NCBI RefSeq assembly: GCF_017315985.1 | Contig: NZ_JAFLVR010000008.1 | Location: forward strand, 82,659 to 146,658 | Direction: 5' to 3' | DNA length: 64,000 nt | From: Candidatus Enterococcus murrayae | GTDB lineage: Bacteria > Bacillota > Bacilli > Lactobacillales > Enterococcaceae | Shown: one piece after another, positions 41,727-50,820 of the stretch | Numbering within the stretch: position 1 is the first letter of the stretch | Layout of the letters: each line of letters starts with the position of its first letter | Translations under genes and position numbers: made by a program | Notes under the pieces: model-generated | The model's input: only the letters and a program-made list of their open reading frames with translations | What the model was told of the DNA's origin: nothing | Databases searched by the model: none

Positions 41727-42653
41727 ATGCAGGATGTAATTGATGTTGTTGATTTGGAAAAAGCTTTTTCTGATCACAAGGTTTTAGATAAAATCAGCTT
41801 TCACGTACCAACGGGAAGTATTTTTGCTTTATTGGGAACGAATGGCTCAGGGAAAACCACCACCGTTAAGATGATGACTACTTTACTGAAGCCGGATAAA
41901 GGAAGTATTACGATCGCTGGTTTAAATATTATGGAGCGGCCGCTGGAGGTTCAAAAGGAATTTAGCTTGACTGGCCAATTTGCTGCAGTAGATGAGGTAT
42001 TAACGGGACGGGAAAATTTAGTTTTAATCGCAAAGCTTCGTCATATGAAAAATTACTCGCAAAAGATCGATGAGCTGTTAACTGAGTTTGATCTGCAAGA
42101 AGCAGCCGATCGTCCGACTCAAACTTATTCTGGCGGAATGCGCCGCAAGCTGGATTTAGCGATGAGTTTGATCGATCCGCCAAAGATTCTTTTCCTGGAT
42201 GAACCAACGACTGGCTTAGATCCGCAGGCGCGAGCGGCCCTTTGGCAAATGATTCGAGCACTGAAAAAGGCGGGTGTGACGATTTTTCTGACGACACAGT
42301 ATTTAGAAGAAGCGGAACAATTAGCGGACACAGTAGCCATTTTGAATCAGGGGAAAATCGCGATTCAGGGGACTGTCGCCGAAGTGAAGAAGCATTTGCC
42401 AAAGGAAACGCTGGAGTTGACCTTCGCGGATGAGGAAACATTAGCCGCTGCTGAAGGACTTGTTGGCGGAAAGATTAATAAGGAGCTGTTGGCGCTCAAT
42501 GTCGCTACGAACAGCAATGTTGAAAAAATCACCCAGGTCCTGAATCAATTGCAGGAAGCGAAGCTTGAGGTTTTGACCTTTACGCAAAAGCAAGCGTCAT
42601 TGGATGATGTTTTCTTTATGGTTGTAGAAAATCGAGAGGAGGAAGAAAAATGA
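41727..42653 (+). CDS. ABC transporter ATPase, DrrA (daunorubicin-resistance) type
   Basis: About 308 aa ATPase of a drug/lipid export ABC system. Walker A LLGTNGSGKTTTVKMM (about 37-52), signature TYSGGMRRKLDLAMSL (about 131-146), Walker B ILFLDEPTTGLDP (about 153-165), and the C-terminal DrrA-type domain after residue 220. ATG 41727 has AGGGAG 8 bases upstream; ATG 41682 is a weaker alternative. The stop overlaps the permease start by 4 bases. Confidence 0.9.
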   Translation: MQDVIDVVDLEKAFSDHKVLDKISFHVPTGSIFALLGTNGSGKTTTVKMMTTLLKPDKGSITIAGLNIMERPLEVQKEFSLTGQFAAVDEVLTGRENLVLIAKLRHMKNYSQKIDELLTEFDLQEAADRPTQTYSGGMRRKLDLAMSLIDPPKILFLDEPTTGLDPQARAALWQMIRALKKAGVTIFLTTQYLEEAEQLADTVAILNQGKIAIQGTVAEVKKHLPKETLELTFADEETLAAAEGLVGGKINKELLALNVATNSNVEKITQVLNQLQEAKLEVLTFTQKQASLDDVFFMVVENREEEEK

Positions 42654-43405
42654 ACGTATTTTCAGATACGATGGTATTGACTGGGCGAATGATGAAGCAT
42701 ATGACTCGCAGTGTGGATACGATCATGACCGTAGTACTAATGCCGATCATGCTGATGCTGGCATTTATCTATATTTTTGGCGGGGCGATGACCATTCCGC
42801 AAGAGACCTATAAAGGCTTTATCGTGCCGGCAATTTTGTTGTTTACGGTTGCCAGCGGTGTTGGATATACGGCTTTTCGGTTAAACACGGATGTTCAAAA
42901 TGGGATTTTTGAACGATTCCATTCGATGCCGATTGCCAAATCAGCCATATTGAACAGTCATGTGGTAACTAGTGTAATGTTCAATTTTATTTCTGCGATG
43001 ATTGTGTTGGTAAGCAGTATTTTGATCGGGTTTCGGCCAAAAGCGGATGTTCTGGGGTGGCTCGCGGCACTCCTTCTGCTGCTGGTTGCGACCTATGCAC
43101 TTTCATGGATTGCGGTGCTGTTTGGCCTGATCGCTAAGAATAATGAGACGGCGATCGCTTTTTCCTATTTGCTGATTGGTTTGCTGTTCATCAGTTCCGG
43201 TTTTGTGCCGACAGAAACGCTGCCAAAGGTTTTAAGAGGCTTTGCTGACTACCAGCCGATGACACCGATCATCAATACTCTGCGTTCAATTTTAACGGAG
43301 GGTGTGATTCCATCAGACAGTTGGATTGCTTTTGTATGGAGCATTGGCGCGATCGTGATTTTCCAAGTATTATCTATATATGTCTATCGAAAAAAATTAC
43401 GTTAG
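42650..43405 (+). CDS. ABC-2 type transporter permease (DrrB type)
   Basis: 251 aa, six spans: a first at about 25-48 (IMTVVLMPIMLMLAFIYIFGG) and a last at about 228-245. The cytoplasmic TAFRLNTDVQNGIFERFHSMPIAKSAIL motif (about 75-102) is typical of ABC-2 permeases. It forms the export complex with the ATPase upstream (ATGA overlap). The gene pair is followed by its PadR regulator. Confidence 0.9.
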   Translation: MNVFSDTMVLTGRMMKHMTRSVDTIMTVVLMPIMLMLAFIYIFGGAMTIPQETYKGFIVPAILLFTVASGVGYTAFRLNTDVQNGIFERFHSMPIAKSAILNSHVVTSVMFNFISAMIVLVSSILIGFRPKADVLGWLAALLLLLVATYALSWIAVLFGLIAKNNETAIAFSYLLIGLLFISSGFVPTETLPKVLRGFADYQPMTPIINTLRSILTEGVIPSDSWIAFVWSIGAIVIFQVLSIYVYRKKLR

Positions 43406-43429
43406 CAGCAATTGGGAAGGGTGATAACG

Positions 43430-43759
43430 GTGAACGGGATTACGGAGATGCTGAAGGGTGTGCTGGAAGGGATGATTTTGGAGATCATTAATCAACATGA
43501 GACCTACGGCTATGAGATCACAAATAACTTACAGAAGTACGGATTTGAAGATATTGTGGAAGGAACGGTCTACACGGTTTTACTGCGGTTGGAGAAGAAA
43601 CAGTTAGTGACCGTCACAAAGAAAAAATCAACGGTCGGTCCAATGCGTAAATTTTATTCATTGAACGAGGCTGGAGAAAAAGAGCTAGAATTATTTTGGC
43701 AGCGTTGGGCATTTATTTCTGGCCAAATGGACAAGCTAAAGGAGAGTAAAAAAGAATGA
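43430..43759 (+). CDS. PadR-family transcriptional regulator
   Basis: About 109 aa winged-helix protein. Typical PadR N-terminus EMLKGVLEGMILEIINQHETYGYEITNNLQKYG (about 5-37), EGTVYTVLLRLEKKQLV (about 45-61) and wing KKSTVGPMRKFYSLNEAGEKEL (about 65-86). A GTG start at 43430 is set by GAAGG 9 bases upstream. PadR proteins usually repress neighbouring drug exporters, which fits the upstream DrrAB-like pair. The stop overlaps the next gene by 4 bases. Confidence 0.88.
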   Translation: MNGITEMLKGVLEGMILEIINQHETYGYEITNNLQKYGFEDIVEGTVYTVLLRLEKKQLVTVTKKKSTVGPMRKFYSLNEAGEKELELFWQRWAFISGQMDKLKESKKE

Positions 43760-44121
43760 CAGATAAAAATCCTTACAACTATTTCAAACAGATGTTTACA
43801 GATAAAGCAGAATACAATAAAAAAATGGCCGAACTAAAGGATTTGCCTCAGGAATATCAAGTGGTTTATAAAGAAATCCAAAAATTTTTATGGGAGTTCA
43901 CAGCAGGTGATGGCATGGATATGCTGCAGCCGATGTATGAGCTGTTGGCTTTCTTCCAAGAAGGGGCAGGCAACAATATTCCAGTGCTGGAGCTAGTCGG
44001 CGAGGATGTCGGAGAATTCGCGGAAAATATGCTCCATGAGATCCAAGCGAAGACGCGAATTAATGAATTGAAGCGGAAAATGAACGAACGTGTTGCAAAG
44101 GAAATCAATAAAGGAAAATAA
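43756..44121 (+). CDS. DUF1048-family protein
   Basis: 121 aa, soluble and helical, of the DUF1048 family often found after PadR genes in Firmicutes. Seen: YKEIQKFLWEFTAGDGMDMLQPMYELLAFFQEGAGN (about 38-74) and the basic tail RKMNERVAKEINKGK. Function unknown; it may be a partner of the PadR regulator. ATGA overlap with the PadR stop. Confidence 0.8.
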   Translation: MTDKNPYNYFKQMFTDKAEYNKKMAELKDLPQEYQVVYKEIQKFLWEFTAGDGMDMLQPMYELLAFFQEGAGNNIPVLELVGEDVGEFAENMLHEIQAKTRINELKRKMNERVAKEINKGK

Positions 44122-44126
44122 CTGGG

Positions 44127-44165
44127 AGCATTGCCAACGGATTCGCTGGCAGTGCTTTTATTTTT
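44127..44165 (+). terminator. Terminator of the DrrAB/PadR operon
   Basis: AGCATTGCCA (44127-44136) / TGGCAGTGCT (44147-44156, one G-T) followed by a T-rich tract. Confidence 0.85.
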
Positions 44166-44321
44166 TTATAGCCAAGCATTAAAAAAACGAATGTTCTTCG
44201 GTCTTAAGTCGTATCTAGACTTTGTACTTTCGTTGGAAGTAGTGGACCGAGTTTTCCTCTAAAATTTAAAATGTAATCAACAAGAGTACGAATTTTTGAC
44301 AGGGAAGGAATGGACTTAAGA

Positions 44322-45140
44322 ATGAAAAAAATAATTATTGGTATTGGTGTGTTGGTGATTGCGGGGGCAGGTTTTTTTCTCTATCAAAACACCCAAGCAA
44401 ATGCAAAAGACGAAACCGCAGTGGAGATGTACCAAGTCGCTAAGCAGACGCCGCTGCATTTAAAGGGACAGGTGCAATCAACGAAAAAGCAAACCGTTCT
44501 AGTGGATACTGAAAAAGGGCAGGTGCAAACGATTCATGTAAATGAAGGAGATCATGTGACTCAGGGAACGATCCTAGTAACGTATCGCTGGGGAGAGGTC
44601 ATTCGGGCAGCGAATGATTCCGTCGTAACGGCTTTGAACGAAGATGCAAAAAATGATCCGCAGCAGGCGTTGATGGTCTTGAAGAGCGAAGAATCTGCCA
44701 TCAAGGGAACGGTAACAGAATACGATCGTTCAAAGGTCGCTTTGAATGAGCCGATCGATATCAAGTATGCAAACAACGAGAAAACAGTGAAGGGCAAGAT
44801 CACCTCATTAGCGGAAATGAACAATGAACCGGCAAAAGAGGAAAAAACGAGCTTAGTAACCTATAACTTTACAGCAGTTCCAGATGAAGCCATCCCTGTT
44901 GGCTATTCAGTAGAGCTATTGATTCCTCGTAATGAAATTCATCTGCCTTTGAAGAGTGTTGAGGAAAAGGCTGGTGAATCCCACGTTTATACAGTTGCTA
45001 AAGGCAAGGCTGAAAAACAGGCGGTAACTGTGGAAAAAGGCAACGGCTATTATATTTTACGTGAAGGTCTGAATGAAAATGACAAAATTGTCAAAGATGC
45101 GAAAGGCGTCAAGGATGGGATGGATGTGACGGTTGAATGA
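44322..45140 (+). CDS. Periplasmic-adaptor-like (MacA/HlyD-type) exporter subunit
   Basis: About 272 aa, membrane-anchored by one N-terminal span (IIIGIGVLVIAGAGFFLY, about 4-21). Biotinyl-lipoyl-like half-motif GQVQTIHVNEGDHVTQGTILVTY (about 66-88) and a C-terminal barrel-like part with YTVAKGKAEKQAVTVEKGNGYYILREGL (about 225-252). It is shorter than Gram-negative MacA, as in YknX-type Gram-positive systems. ATG 44322 is preferred over 44310, which abuts AAGGA. First gene of a three-gene exporter. Confidence 0.85.
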   Translation: MKKIIIGIGVLVIAGAGFFLYQNTQANAKDETAVEMYQVAKQTPLHLKGQVQSTKKQTVLVDTEKGQVQTIHVNEGDHVTQGTILVTYRWGEVIRAANDSVVTALNEDAKNDPQQALMVLKSEESAIKGTVTEYDRSKVALNEPIDIKYANNEKTVKGKITSLAEMNNEPAKEEKTSLVTYNFTAVPDEAIPVGYSVELLIPRNEIHLPLKSVEEKAGESHVYTVAKGKAEKQAVTVEKGNGYYILREGLNENDKIVKDAKGVKDGMDVTVE

Positions 45141-45823
45141 TTGTAATGGAGAATATCAACAAATTTTATACCGCCGATCAAGAACGAATCCACGTCTTAA
45201 AAGACATCAGCTTGACGATTGATGAGCACGAGTTTGTGGCAGTAATGGGGCCATCGGGTTCAGGGAAATCGACGTTGATCAATACGATCAGCTTTCTGGA
45301 TGGTGATTTTGAAGGAAACTATCGCTTTGAAGGACAGGATGCGTATCGGTTCAATGATGAGAAGCTTTCGGCTCTGCGAAATAAATCAGTTGGCTTTGTT
45401 TTTCAGGCCTTCCAGCTGATCGATAATAATACGGTGCTGGAAAATGTGGCGCTGCCGCTGCTGTATGGCGGGATGAAGCAAAAGCAGACTAAGCCGTTAG
45501 TTATGGAGGCGTTGCGGAAGGTAGGGATCGCGGATAAATACAATAAGCTGCCGAAGCAATTGTCTGGCGGGCAGCAGCAGCGGGTGGCGATCGCGCGGGC
45601 AATCGTCGGGAATCCGAAGTTTATCGTGGCGGATGAACCGACCGGGGCGTTAGACAGTCATACTTCAGAAGAAATCATGTCCTTATTCAAACGGTTAAAT
45701 GAAGAAGAAAAGGTCACGATCCTGATGGTGACCCATGACCCAGAGGCGGCGGCCTACTGCCAGCGGACCATCACGGTGAAGGATGGCGAAGTCTTGGAAG
45801 AAGGTGTTTTGCATGCGGTTTAG
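45137..45823 (+). CDS. ABC exporter ATPase, MacB/LolD type
   Basis: 228 aa. Walker [14 protein letters not shown] (about 36-48), Q-loop [24 protein letters not shown] (about 88-111), signature [15 protein letters not shown] (about 139-153), Walker [20 protein letters not shown] (about 159-177). It energises the FtsX-like permease that follows. ATG 45137 overlaps the adaptor stop (ATGA). Likely exports peptides or antibiotics. Confidence 0.92.
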   Translation: MIVMENINKFYTADQERIHVLKDISLTIDEHEFVAVMGPSGSGKSTLINTISFLDGDFEGNYRFEGQDAYRFNDEKLSALRNKSVGFVFQAFQLIDNNTVLENVALPLLYGGMKQKQTKPLVMEALRKVGIADKYNKLPKQLSGGQQQRVAIARAIVGNPKFIVADEPTGALDSHTSEEIMSLFKRLNEEEKVTILMVTHDPEAAAYCQRTITVKDGEVLEEGVLHAV

Positions 45824-47027
45824 CGAAGTATGGAAGACTTCTTTTAGAGCAGTCGGGAAAAATAAACGTCGGAGCTTTTTGACCATGATCGGCTTGATCA
45901 TCGGGGTATCTGCCGTGATCACCGTCTTTTCAATTGGTCGGGCGTTTGAAGACTATGCCTCCGAATTTATTGGGTTGGATCAATTTGATGGCAGTGTCGG
46001 GTATACTTATACGCCGCAAAGCGATGAGTTCTATGAAAATGGGCTAAGCGGCTTTACCGAAGAAGATATCAATACAATTGAAAGTATTCCTGGTGTCCAA
46101 TCGGTTAGCTATTATGACAATTCTCGCAATGGTATCAAATATGCGGATCAAACCTTTGATGCGATCGGCAGTGACGGCCGTTGGAATTGCTTCAAGCTGA
46201 TGAAGTCTGAGGGCAGCTCTGTCGTTCATGGACGGGGGATTCAGGCGAGTGATTACTACAATGAAAATCCCGTTGTCGTGATCGATCAAACGGCAGCTAA
46301 AGCAATCAAGAAGGAAGAACCAGAGTCTTTGATTGGTCAGAGTATCAAAATTGGCGGTCATTTGTTTGAGGTAGTCGGAATTATGAAGGACCGTAACGGT
46401 GGTTCGATCGTTTCTACGCAGGAGGATTATGTGGTCGCAGAATTACCGGAAAATGTTTTCGAAAATTATTTTAATTCTGAGGATCGCAACATGATTCAGG
46501 TGAAAATGAATCAAACCGCAAATGTAAAAAGTGTTTCAAAAGAAGCGGAGGAAACACTGAAGAAATATGGTACCTGGAAAGAGCTGGGCAGTTATAAGAC
46601 GGAGGATTTGGCAGGTCAGGTGGATCAATTGCGGATGCTGCTGACCAGCATCACCTTGCTGATCTCAGTGATCGGCGGTATCTCTCTGTTCATCTCAGGG
46701 ATCGGAGTCATGAACATGATCTACATCTCCGTATCGGAACGGACTAAAGAAATCGGCGTTAGACGTGCAATGGGCGGAACTAAAGGCAATATTATGATGC
46801 AGTTCTTACTAGAGGGGATCTCATTGACATTAGTCGGCGGAACGATCGGATATTTGATCGCGATGCTGCTAGGCTTTGCCATCAGTATGTTCACCCCGCT
46901 GTCGGTGCGACCAGATCTATTTACAGTGACGCTGGCCTTTGGCTTGTCAGTTGTGATCGGGATCGTCTTTAGCTGGCTGCCGGCAAAAAGTGCGGCGAAG
47001 AAGGATATCGTCTCCTTGCTGCGCTGA
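45813..47027 (+). CDS. MacB/FtsX-family ABC exporter permease
   Basis: About 404 aa with one N-terminal span (about 24-45), a long extracellular MacB-core domain (about 50-270) and three C-terminal spans (about 280-400). FtsX motif SVSERTKEIGVRRAMGGTKGNIMMQFLLEG (about 310-339). AAGGTG precedes ATG 45813 and the gene overlaps the ATPase end by 11 bases. It completes a YknXYZ/MacAB-like mechanotransmission exporter. Confidence 0.9.
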   Translation: MRFSEVWKTSFRAVGKNKRRSFLTMIGLIIGVSAVITVFSIGRAFEDYASEFIGLDQFDGSVGYTYTPQSDEFYENGLSGFTEEDINTIESIPGVQSVSYYDNSRNGIKYADQTFDAIGSDGRWNCFKLMKSEGSSVVHGRGIQASDYYNENPVVVIDQTAAKAIKKEEPESLIGQSIKIGGHLFEVVGIMKDRNGGSIVSTQEDYVVAELPENVFENYFNSEDRNMIQVKMNQTANVKSVSKEAEETLKKYGTWKELGSYKTEDLAGQVDQLRMLLTSITLLISVIGGISLFISGIGVMNMIYISVSERTKEIGVRRAMGGTKGNIMMQFLLEGISLTLVGGTIGYLIAMLLGFAISMFTPLSVRPDLFTVTLAFGLSVVIGIVFSWLPAKSAAKKDIVSLLR

Positions 47028-47047
47028 TCAAAGAATAGAATTAATGG

Positions 47048-47088
47048 GCAAGAAGATGATGCTGTCACTCTTCTTGCCTCTTTTTTTC
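47048..47088 (+). terminator. Terminator of the MacAB-like operon
   Basis: GGCAAGAAG (47048-47056) / CTTCTTGCC (47071-47079), then a run of Ts. Confidence 0.88.
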
Positions 47089-47289
47089 TGCAAAATTTCC
47101 AAGGGAAAAAAACGAACTACTCATTTCTTTAATCAAAACGTCGTAAATTGGGTAGAGAAATAACGGAAATACTATGGATTTTTTGCTATTTTAGTTATAT
47201 TTTTGATTTGTAAGTTTTAGCAGGTTTGAAAATGAAAGCGGATTTTTAAAAATAAATGGAACCTATTATCGGGAAATGGAGTGGAGAAT

Positions 47290-48375
47290 ATGCAAACTCA
47301 AAGACTGGGACAAAGACAGCTGTTCACTATGCTGAGGGGCAACCTTGAAAAAAGAATGATCAAGCAATACAACGAGACGAGGGATGTTTCCTCTGTGATC
47401 GAATACGCGGTCGCGATTCTTGTAAGGCATGCTTTGGTGGTCGCTGATTTTTCTTTTATGTGTCGGGATTTAATAAGAGAGCTGTTCTTGACCGCGGCTC
47501 CTTGTGCTGCACTGCGTCGTTTTAGTGTGTTTTTTGAAGACTATTTTGAATCAGAGGAGTGGGCGGCAGTCGTTGCCAGACTCTATAAAAATGAAGATGA
47601 TTACCTTGCCATTACCGAGGAAGCTCGTTTATATAGAAAGTACTTGGAGGATAAGGATCCGACTAGAACAGACGGATTGGCTGATCACCAATTCATCCTT
47701 AAATCAATTTTTAAAGGAGGGAATGGCCGAAAGCATACATGGCTATTGAAGGATGCCCATCCAACCAAGAATCTCGAAGAAATTGCGGGAGCATTGCAGA
47801 TTCTTCCCTTGCTGAGCATTTTTGAGACGAATGGGGTGCGGAAATTTACTGAGTTCGTTGATTTTCTCCGCTATGCCAACATACCTGATCTGCATTATGC
47901 AAAAGTTCAGGAAGAGCAGGCGGAATCTGTTGCGGAAGCTCCGGTGAAAGCTGAAGCCAAAGCAGAGAATAAAAAGATGGATACACCGCAAGCGCCGCAG
48001 ACGGCAGAGTCAGTCAAAAAGGCTAAAAAGGACGTACCAGAAGTAAAACATAATGAGCTCAAAGAACTGCCAGCGACAGCCTCGTCTGATTTGCCGCTAA
48101 CGAAAGACAGTGTTCCACCGGAGCGGAGAAGAGGGGGCAAAACAGTTCTAGAAGAGGTTTCAGAAGCACCGGAGTCGGCCGATCAGGACTTGCCGCCAGA
48201 AAAAGCACCTCGCGGTGACTCGCAAAATACGTGGCAGAAGCTATTCGCCATGGGGGGCCGAAAAAGTAAAGAAAGCTCTTTTGGCAAAAGCATAGAACAG
48301 ATAGAAAAAGAGCGAGATGAACGAAAGAAAGAACGAAGACTCACCAAGATTATAGGACGCAGAGGGAAAGGTTGA
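47290..48375 (+). CDS. Unrecognised protein with disordered charged tail
   Basis: About 361 aa, no signal peptide or membrane span. Residues about 1-205 look globular and helical (RQLFTMLRGNLEKRMIKQYN ... FTEFVDFLRYANIPDLHYAK). Residues about 206-320 are a low-complexity Pro/Ala/Glu/Lys linker, and the end is strongly basic (ERDERKKERRLTKIIGRRGKG). I know no family. GGAG at 47276-47279 fits ATG 47290; GTG 47281 is the alternative. It is closely followed by a second unknown gene, so they probably act together. Confidence 0.75.
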   Translation: MQTQRLGQRQLFTMLRGNLEKRMIKQYNETRDVSSVIEYAVAILVRHALVVADFSFMCRDLIRELFLTAAPCAALRRFSVFFEDYFESEEWAAVVARLYKNEDDYLAITEEARLYRKYLEDKDPTRTDGLADHQFILKSIFKGGNGRKHTWLLKDAHPTKNLEEIAGALQILPLLSIFETNGVRKFTEFVDFLRYANIPDLHYAKVQEEQAESVAEAPVKAEAKAENKKMDTPQAPQTAESVKKAKKDVPEVKHNELKELPATASSDLPLTKDSVPPERRRGGKTVLEEVSEAPESADQDLPPEKAPRGDSQNTWQKLFAMGGRKSKESSFGKSIEQIEKERDERKKERRLTKIIGRRGKG

Positions 48376-48380
48376 GGAAG

Positions 48381-48842
48381 ATGACCCAATTAGTAGGAAC
48401 ATTTAAAAACGGAGAAAACAAGACACATAGATGGAGCTTCGGCGAGTGGCGCTCCGATCAGTCGCCTAGGGTGATCCAACAGGAGTTGGAGCGCTTGACC
48501 GAATTAGCTATCCTTGATGAAGCGGGCATTGAGATTTTTAAAACAGTCGTTGCTGCCGCTTTTGTCCAAACCACGGAAACGGTAATTTTTGGCTTAGAAA
48601 GTGAGCCGAGAGAAGAGGATACGGAGGACGAGCTTCAGCAAACGATTGAAGAGCTGTTACCAAAGGAAGCAAAGGGGCAAAAACTGACCTTAACAGAGCA
48701 GATCGATCTGCTTTTTACTCATCAACCGTCTGGATCTCGTTTAAAGGGATTTCGTTTTGAAGCATTGGAGGATTTTCAGATCGAGGAATCGGACGGTCAG
48801 CTGCAGGTGATTTTGCGCCGATCGCCAAATGACCTGTTGTAA
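48381..48842 (+). CDS. Unrecognised acidic protein, partner of the preceding gene
   Basis: About 153 aa, soluble and acidic: TQLVGTFKNGENKTHRWSFGEW start, an acidic middle EPREEDTEDELQQTIEELLPKE (about 74-95), and a DUF-like end FRFEALEDFQIEESDGQLQVILRR (about 122-145). The start is 6 bases after the upstream stop, with AAAGG 9 bases before ATG 48381. The acidic charge against the basic tail of the neighbour hints at a complex. No function assigned. Confidence 0.72.
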   Translation: MTQLVGTFKNGENKTHRWSFGEWRSDQSPRVIQQELERLTELAILDEAGIEIFKTVVAAAFVQTTETVIFGLESEPREEDTEDELQQTIEELLPKEAKGQKLTLTEQIDLLFTHQPSGSRLKGFRFEALEDFQIEESDGQLQVILRRSPNDLL

Positions 48843-49143
48843 AAAGATAAAGCGTTTTATATACTTTAGTAAGGGGCAAGATCGACAAAGAGGGGAGGGA
48901 GTATTTTGACTATTCAACGGTGATTATGAGCAACACTCTGCCTTAGAGTCTCTAAGAATGTGAATTCAAAATTCTCCTCTCCAACGAACCTTCTTTGCTT
49001 GTAATTGTGATTGTTTTCACCTGTGAAGTCGTTTGAGAGCATACGGGAGTATGTTTCTTTTTGCTGCGCAAAAAGATGGAGAATCCTGGGCTTCGACAGG
49101 GATGTTGGGGTCGACAAAAAATGACAAATGAATGGAGAAAACA
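48843..49143. other. Gap between the unknown pair and the rhodanese lipoprotein gene
   Basis: About 300 bases with no gene I can support. A short stem CATAC/GTATG (49040-49053) followed by TTTCTTTTT may terminate the upstream pair, and CTTTTTGC/GCAAAAAG (49057-49075) lies directly after it. I could not place a clear promoter. Confidence 0.45.
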
Positions 49144-50070
49144 ATGAAGAAAATAATTATTGGTTTATTAGCCTTGGTCACTTTAGGTTTGGCTGGCTGC
49201 GGCAGCAGCGATGAACCGACTGATTCCAGCAAATCAGCGAAGAAGGACAGTACCCCATTTACTGGTGAATACATCGTGAATGCAGATTATGTGAAGAAAA
49301 ACTTGGATGATATTATTTTAGTGGATGCACGAGGCGAAGAAGAAGCAGGCAAAGGTACGGTCAAAGGGGCAACAGCGATCGGCTGGCAGCAATTGGCATC
49401 GGTGGAAGAGGGCGCTTCAGGTGATGAAAAGTGGGGCTTGGTTCTAGAGCCGGCTGAGCTGGGCAAACGATTAGGCGAAAAAGGGATCGCGAAGGATAAA
49501 GAAGTCGTATTGTTTGCCAGTGCGCAAAAAGGCTGGGGCGATGATGGACGAATCGCTTGGGAGCTGTTAGCGGCTGGATACAAGGATGTCAAAATCGTTG
49601 ATGGCGGATTTGCGGCATTGAAAAAAGCGGGTCTTAAAACAGATGTAGAAAGTACCAAGCTAGATCCTGTAGACGTTAAAATCGATTCGATCGATCAGAA
49701 GCATATTATTCGGACGGATGAATTGAAGAAAGATTATGACGACTACAAAATCGTCGATGTTCGTGAAGACAAGGAATACAAAGGCGATGTTTTATACGGA
49801 GAGGCTAAGGGCGGACACCTGCCTGATGCGATCCACATTCGCTTTACGGATTTGTTTAACAAGGATGGTATGCTGAAGAGCAATAAAGAACTGACGAAGC
49901 TTTTTGAGGATGCTGGTTTAGCCAAAGAGGATAAGATCGTCACATATTGTACCGCAGGAATCCGTTCAGCTTATATGGAATTAGTGATGGATATGTGCGG
50001 CTTCAAGCAAGTAAAAAATTATGACGGCTCATATTATCGTTGGGCAAAAGTCGAGGATGTTGAAAAATAA
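49144..50070 (+). CDS. Two-domain rhodanese lipoprotein (sulfurtransferase)
   Basis: About 308 aa, exported and lipid-anchored: signal MKKIIIGLLALVTLGLAGC with lipobox LAGC (Cys about 19). Two rhodanese domains. The first (about 45-175) has ASAQKGWGDDG where the active Cys would be and looks inactive. The second (about 185-305) keeps Cys in VTYCTAGIRSAYM (about 280) and should be the thiosulfate or polysulfide sulfurtransferase site. GGAG lies 7 bases before ATG 49144. Its stop overlaps the TVP38 gene, so the two are translationally coupled. Confidence 0.87.
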   Translation: MKKIIIGLLALVTLGLAGCGSSDEPTDSSKSAKKDSTPFTGEYIVNADYVKKNLDDIILVDARGEEEAGKGTVKGATAIGWQQLASVEEGASGDEKWGLVLEPAELGKRLGEKGIAKDKEVVLFASAQKGWGDDGRIAWELLAAGYKDVKIVDGGFAALKKAGLKTDVESTKLDPVDVKIDSIDQKHIIRTDELKKDYDDYKIVDVREDKEYKGDVLYGEAKGGHLPDAIHIRFTDLFNKDGMLKSNKELTKLFEDAGLAKEDKIVTYCTAGIRSAYMELVMDMCGFKQVKNYDGSYYRWAKVEDVEK

Positions 50071-50774
50071 TGTCTAAATTAAATAAACGTACACTTGCTC
50101 GTCTTCTATTACTTCTGGTTCTATTACTGGCAGTGATTGGTTTTTACTTTATTCCGGGAGTCCGCTCAAAGGTCACACAGGTCATGATGCTGTTTAGCTC
50201 CATGAGTGTGGATAGTATCGTCGGCTATTTGCGTTCCTTTGGTGTTTGGGCAGTAGTGATTTCCTTTCTGCTGATGATGTTTCAATCGATTATCGCTCCG
50301 TTGCCTGCCTTTTTGATCACATTTGCCAACGCAGCAGTTTTTGGCTGGTGGCAAGGAGCGCTGCTTTCCTGGACGAGTGCGATGGCAGGTGCATTGGTCT
50401 GCTTTTATATCGCACGGATCGCGGGACGAGATCTGGTGGAACGTTTGAATAAGAATTTTTCGCTAGAGACATTGGATGCGTATTTTGACCGTTATGGCAA
50501 GCATACGATTTTGATTTGTCGGCTGCTGCCGTTTATCTCTTTTGATTTTATCAGCTATGCGGCAGGGTTGACGGCGATCAAGCCGCTGCCATTTCTGATC
50601 GCAACAGGGATCGGTCAGCTGCCGGCGACAGTCGTTTATTCTTATGTCGGCAGTAACTTGACCGGCAGCACGAAGACCATTTTGTTTGGTTTATTGAGTA
50701 TGTTCGCTTTGTTTATCGCCGTCTATGTTTTCAAGCAGATCTACCAGAGCAGACAAGAAAAGACGAACAAGTAA
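50070..50774 (+). CDS. TVP38/TMEM64 (VTT domain) membrane protein, rhodanese-coupled
   Basis: 234 aa, about five or six spans. VTT core: FQSIIAPLPAFLITFANAAVFGWWQGALLSW (about 71-101) and ICRLLPFISFDFISYAAGLTAIKPLPFLIATGIGQLP (about 150-186). TAATG overlap with the rhodanese lipoprotein stop. The pairing mirrors DedA/rhodanese fusions in other bacteria and suggests a shared membrane or sulfur role. Confidence 0.87.
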   Translation: MSKLNKRTLARLLLLLVLLLAVIGFYFIPGVRSKVTQVMMLFSSMSVDSIVGYLRSFGVWAVVISFLLMMFQSIIAPLPAFLITFANAAVFGWWQGALLSWTSAMAGALVCFYIARIAGRDLVERLNKNFSLETLDAYFDRYGKHTILICRLLPFISFDFISYAAGLTAIKPLPFLIATGIGQLPATVVYSYVGSNLTGSTKTILFGLLSMFALFIAVYVFKQIYQSRQEKTNK

Positions 50775-50820
50775 AAAAACAGGTTCCCATCTCAATTATT
50801 GAAATGGGAACCTGTTTTGT
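50773..50820. terminator. Bidirectional terminator after the TVP38 gene
   Basis: AAAACAGGTTCCCAT (50776-50790) is complementary to 50804-50818, with As before and Ts after. The convergent DUF975 gene ends directly beside it. Confidence 0.9.

Noticed and set aside
41962..42441. Minus-strand 159-aa frame inside the DrrA-type ATPase gene
   Set aside because: Antisense of conserved ABC motifs with no start signals.
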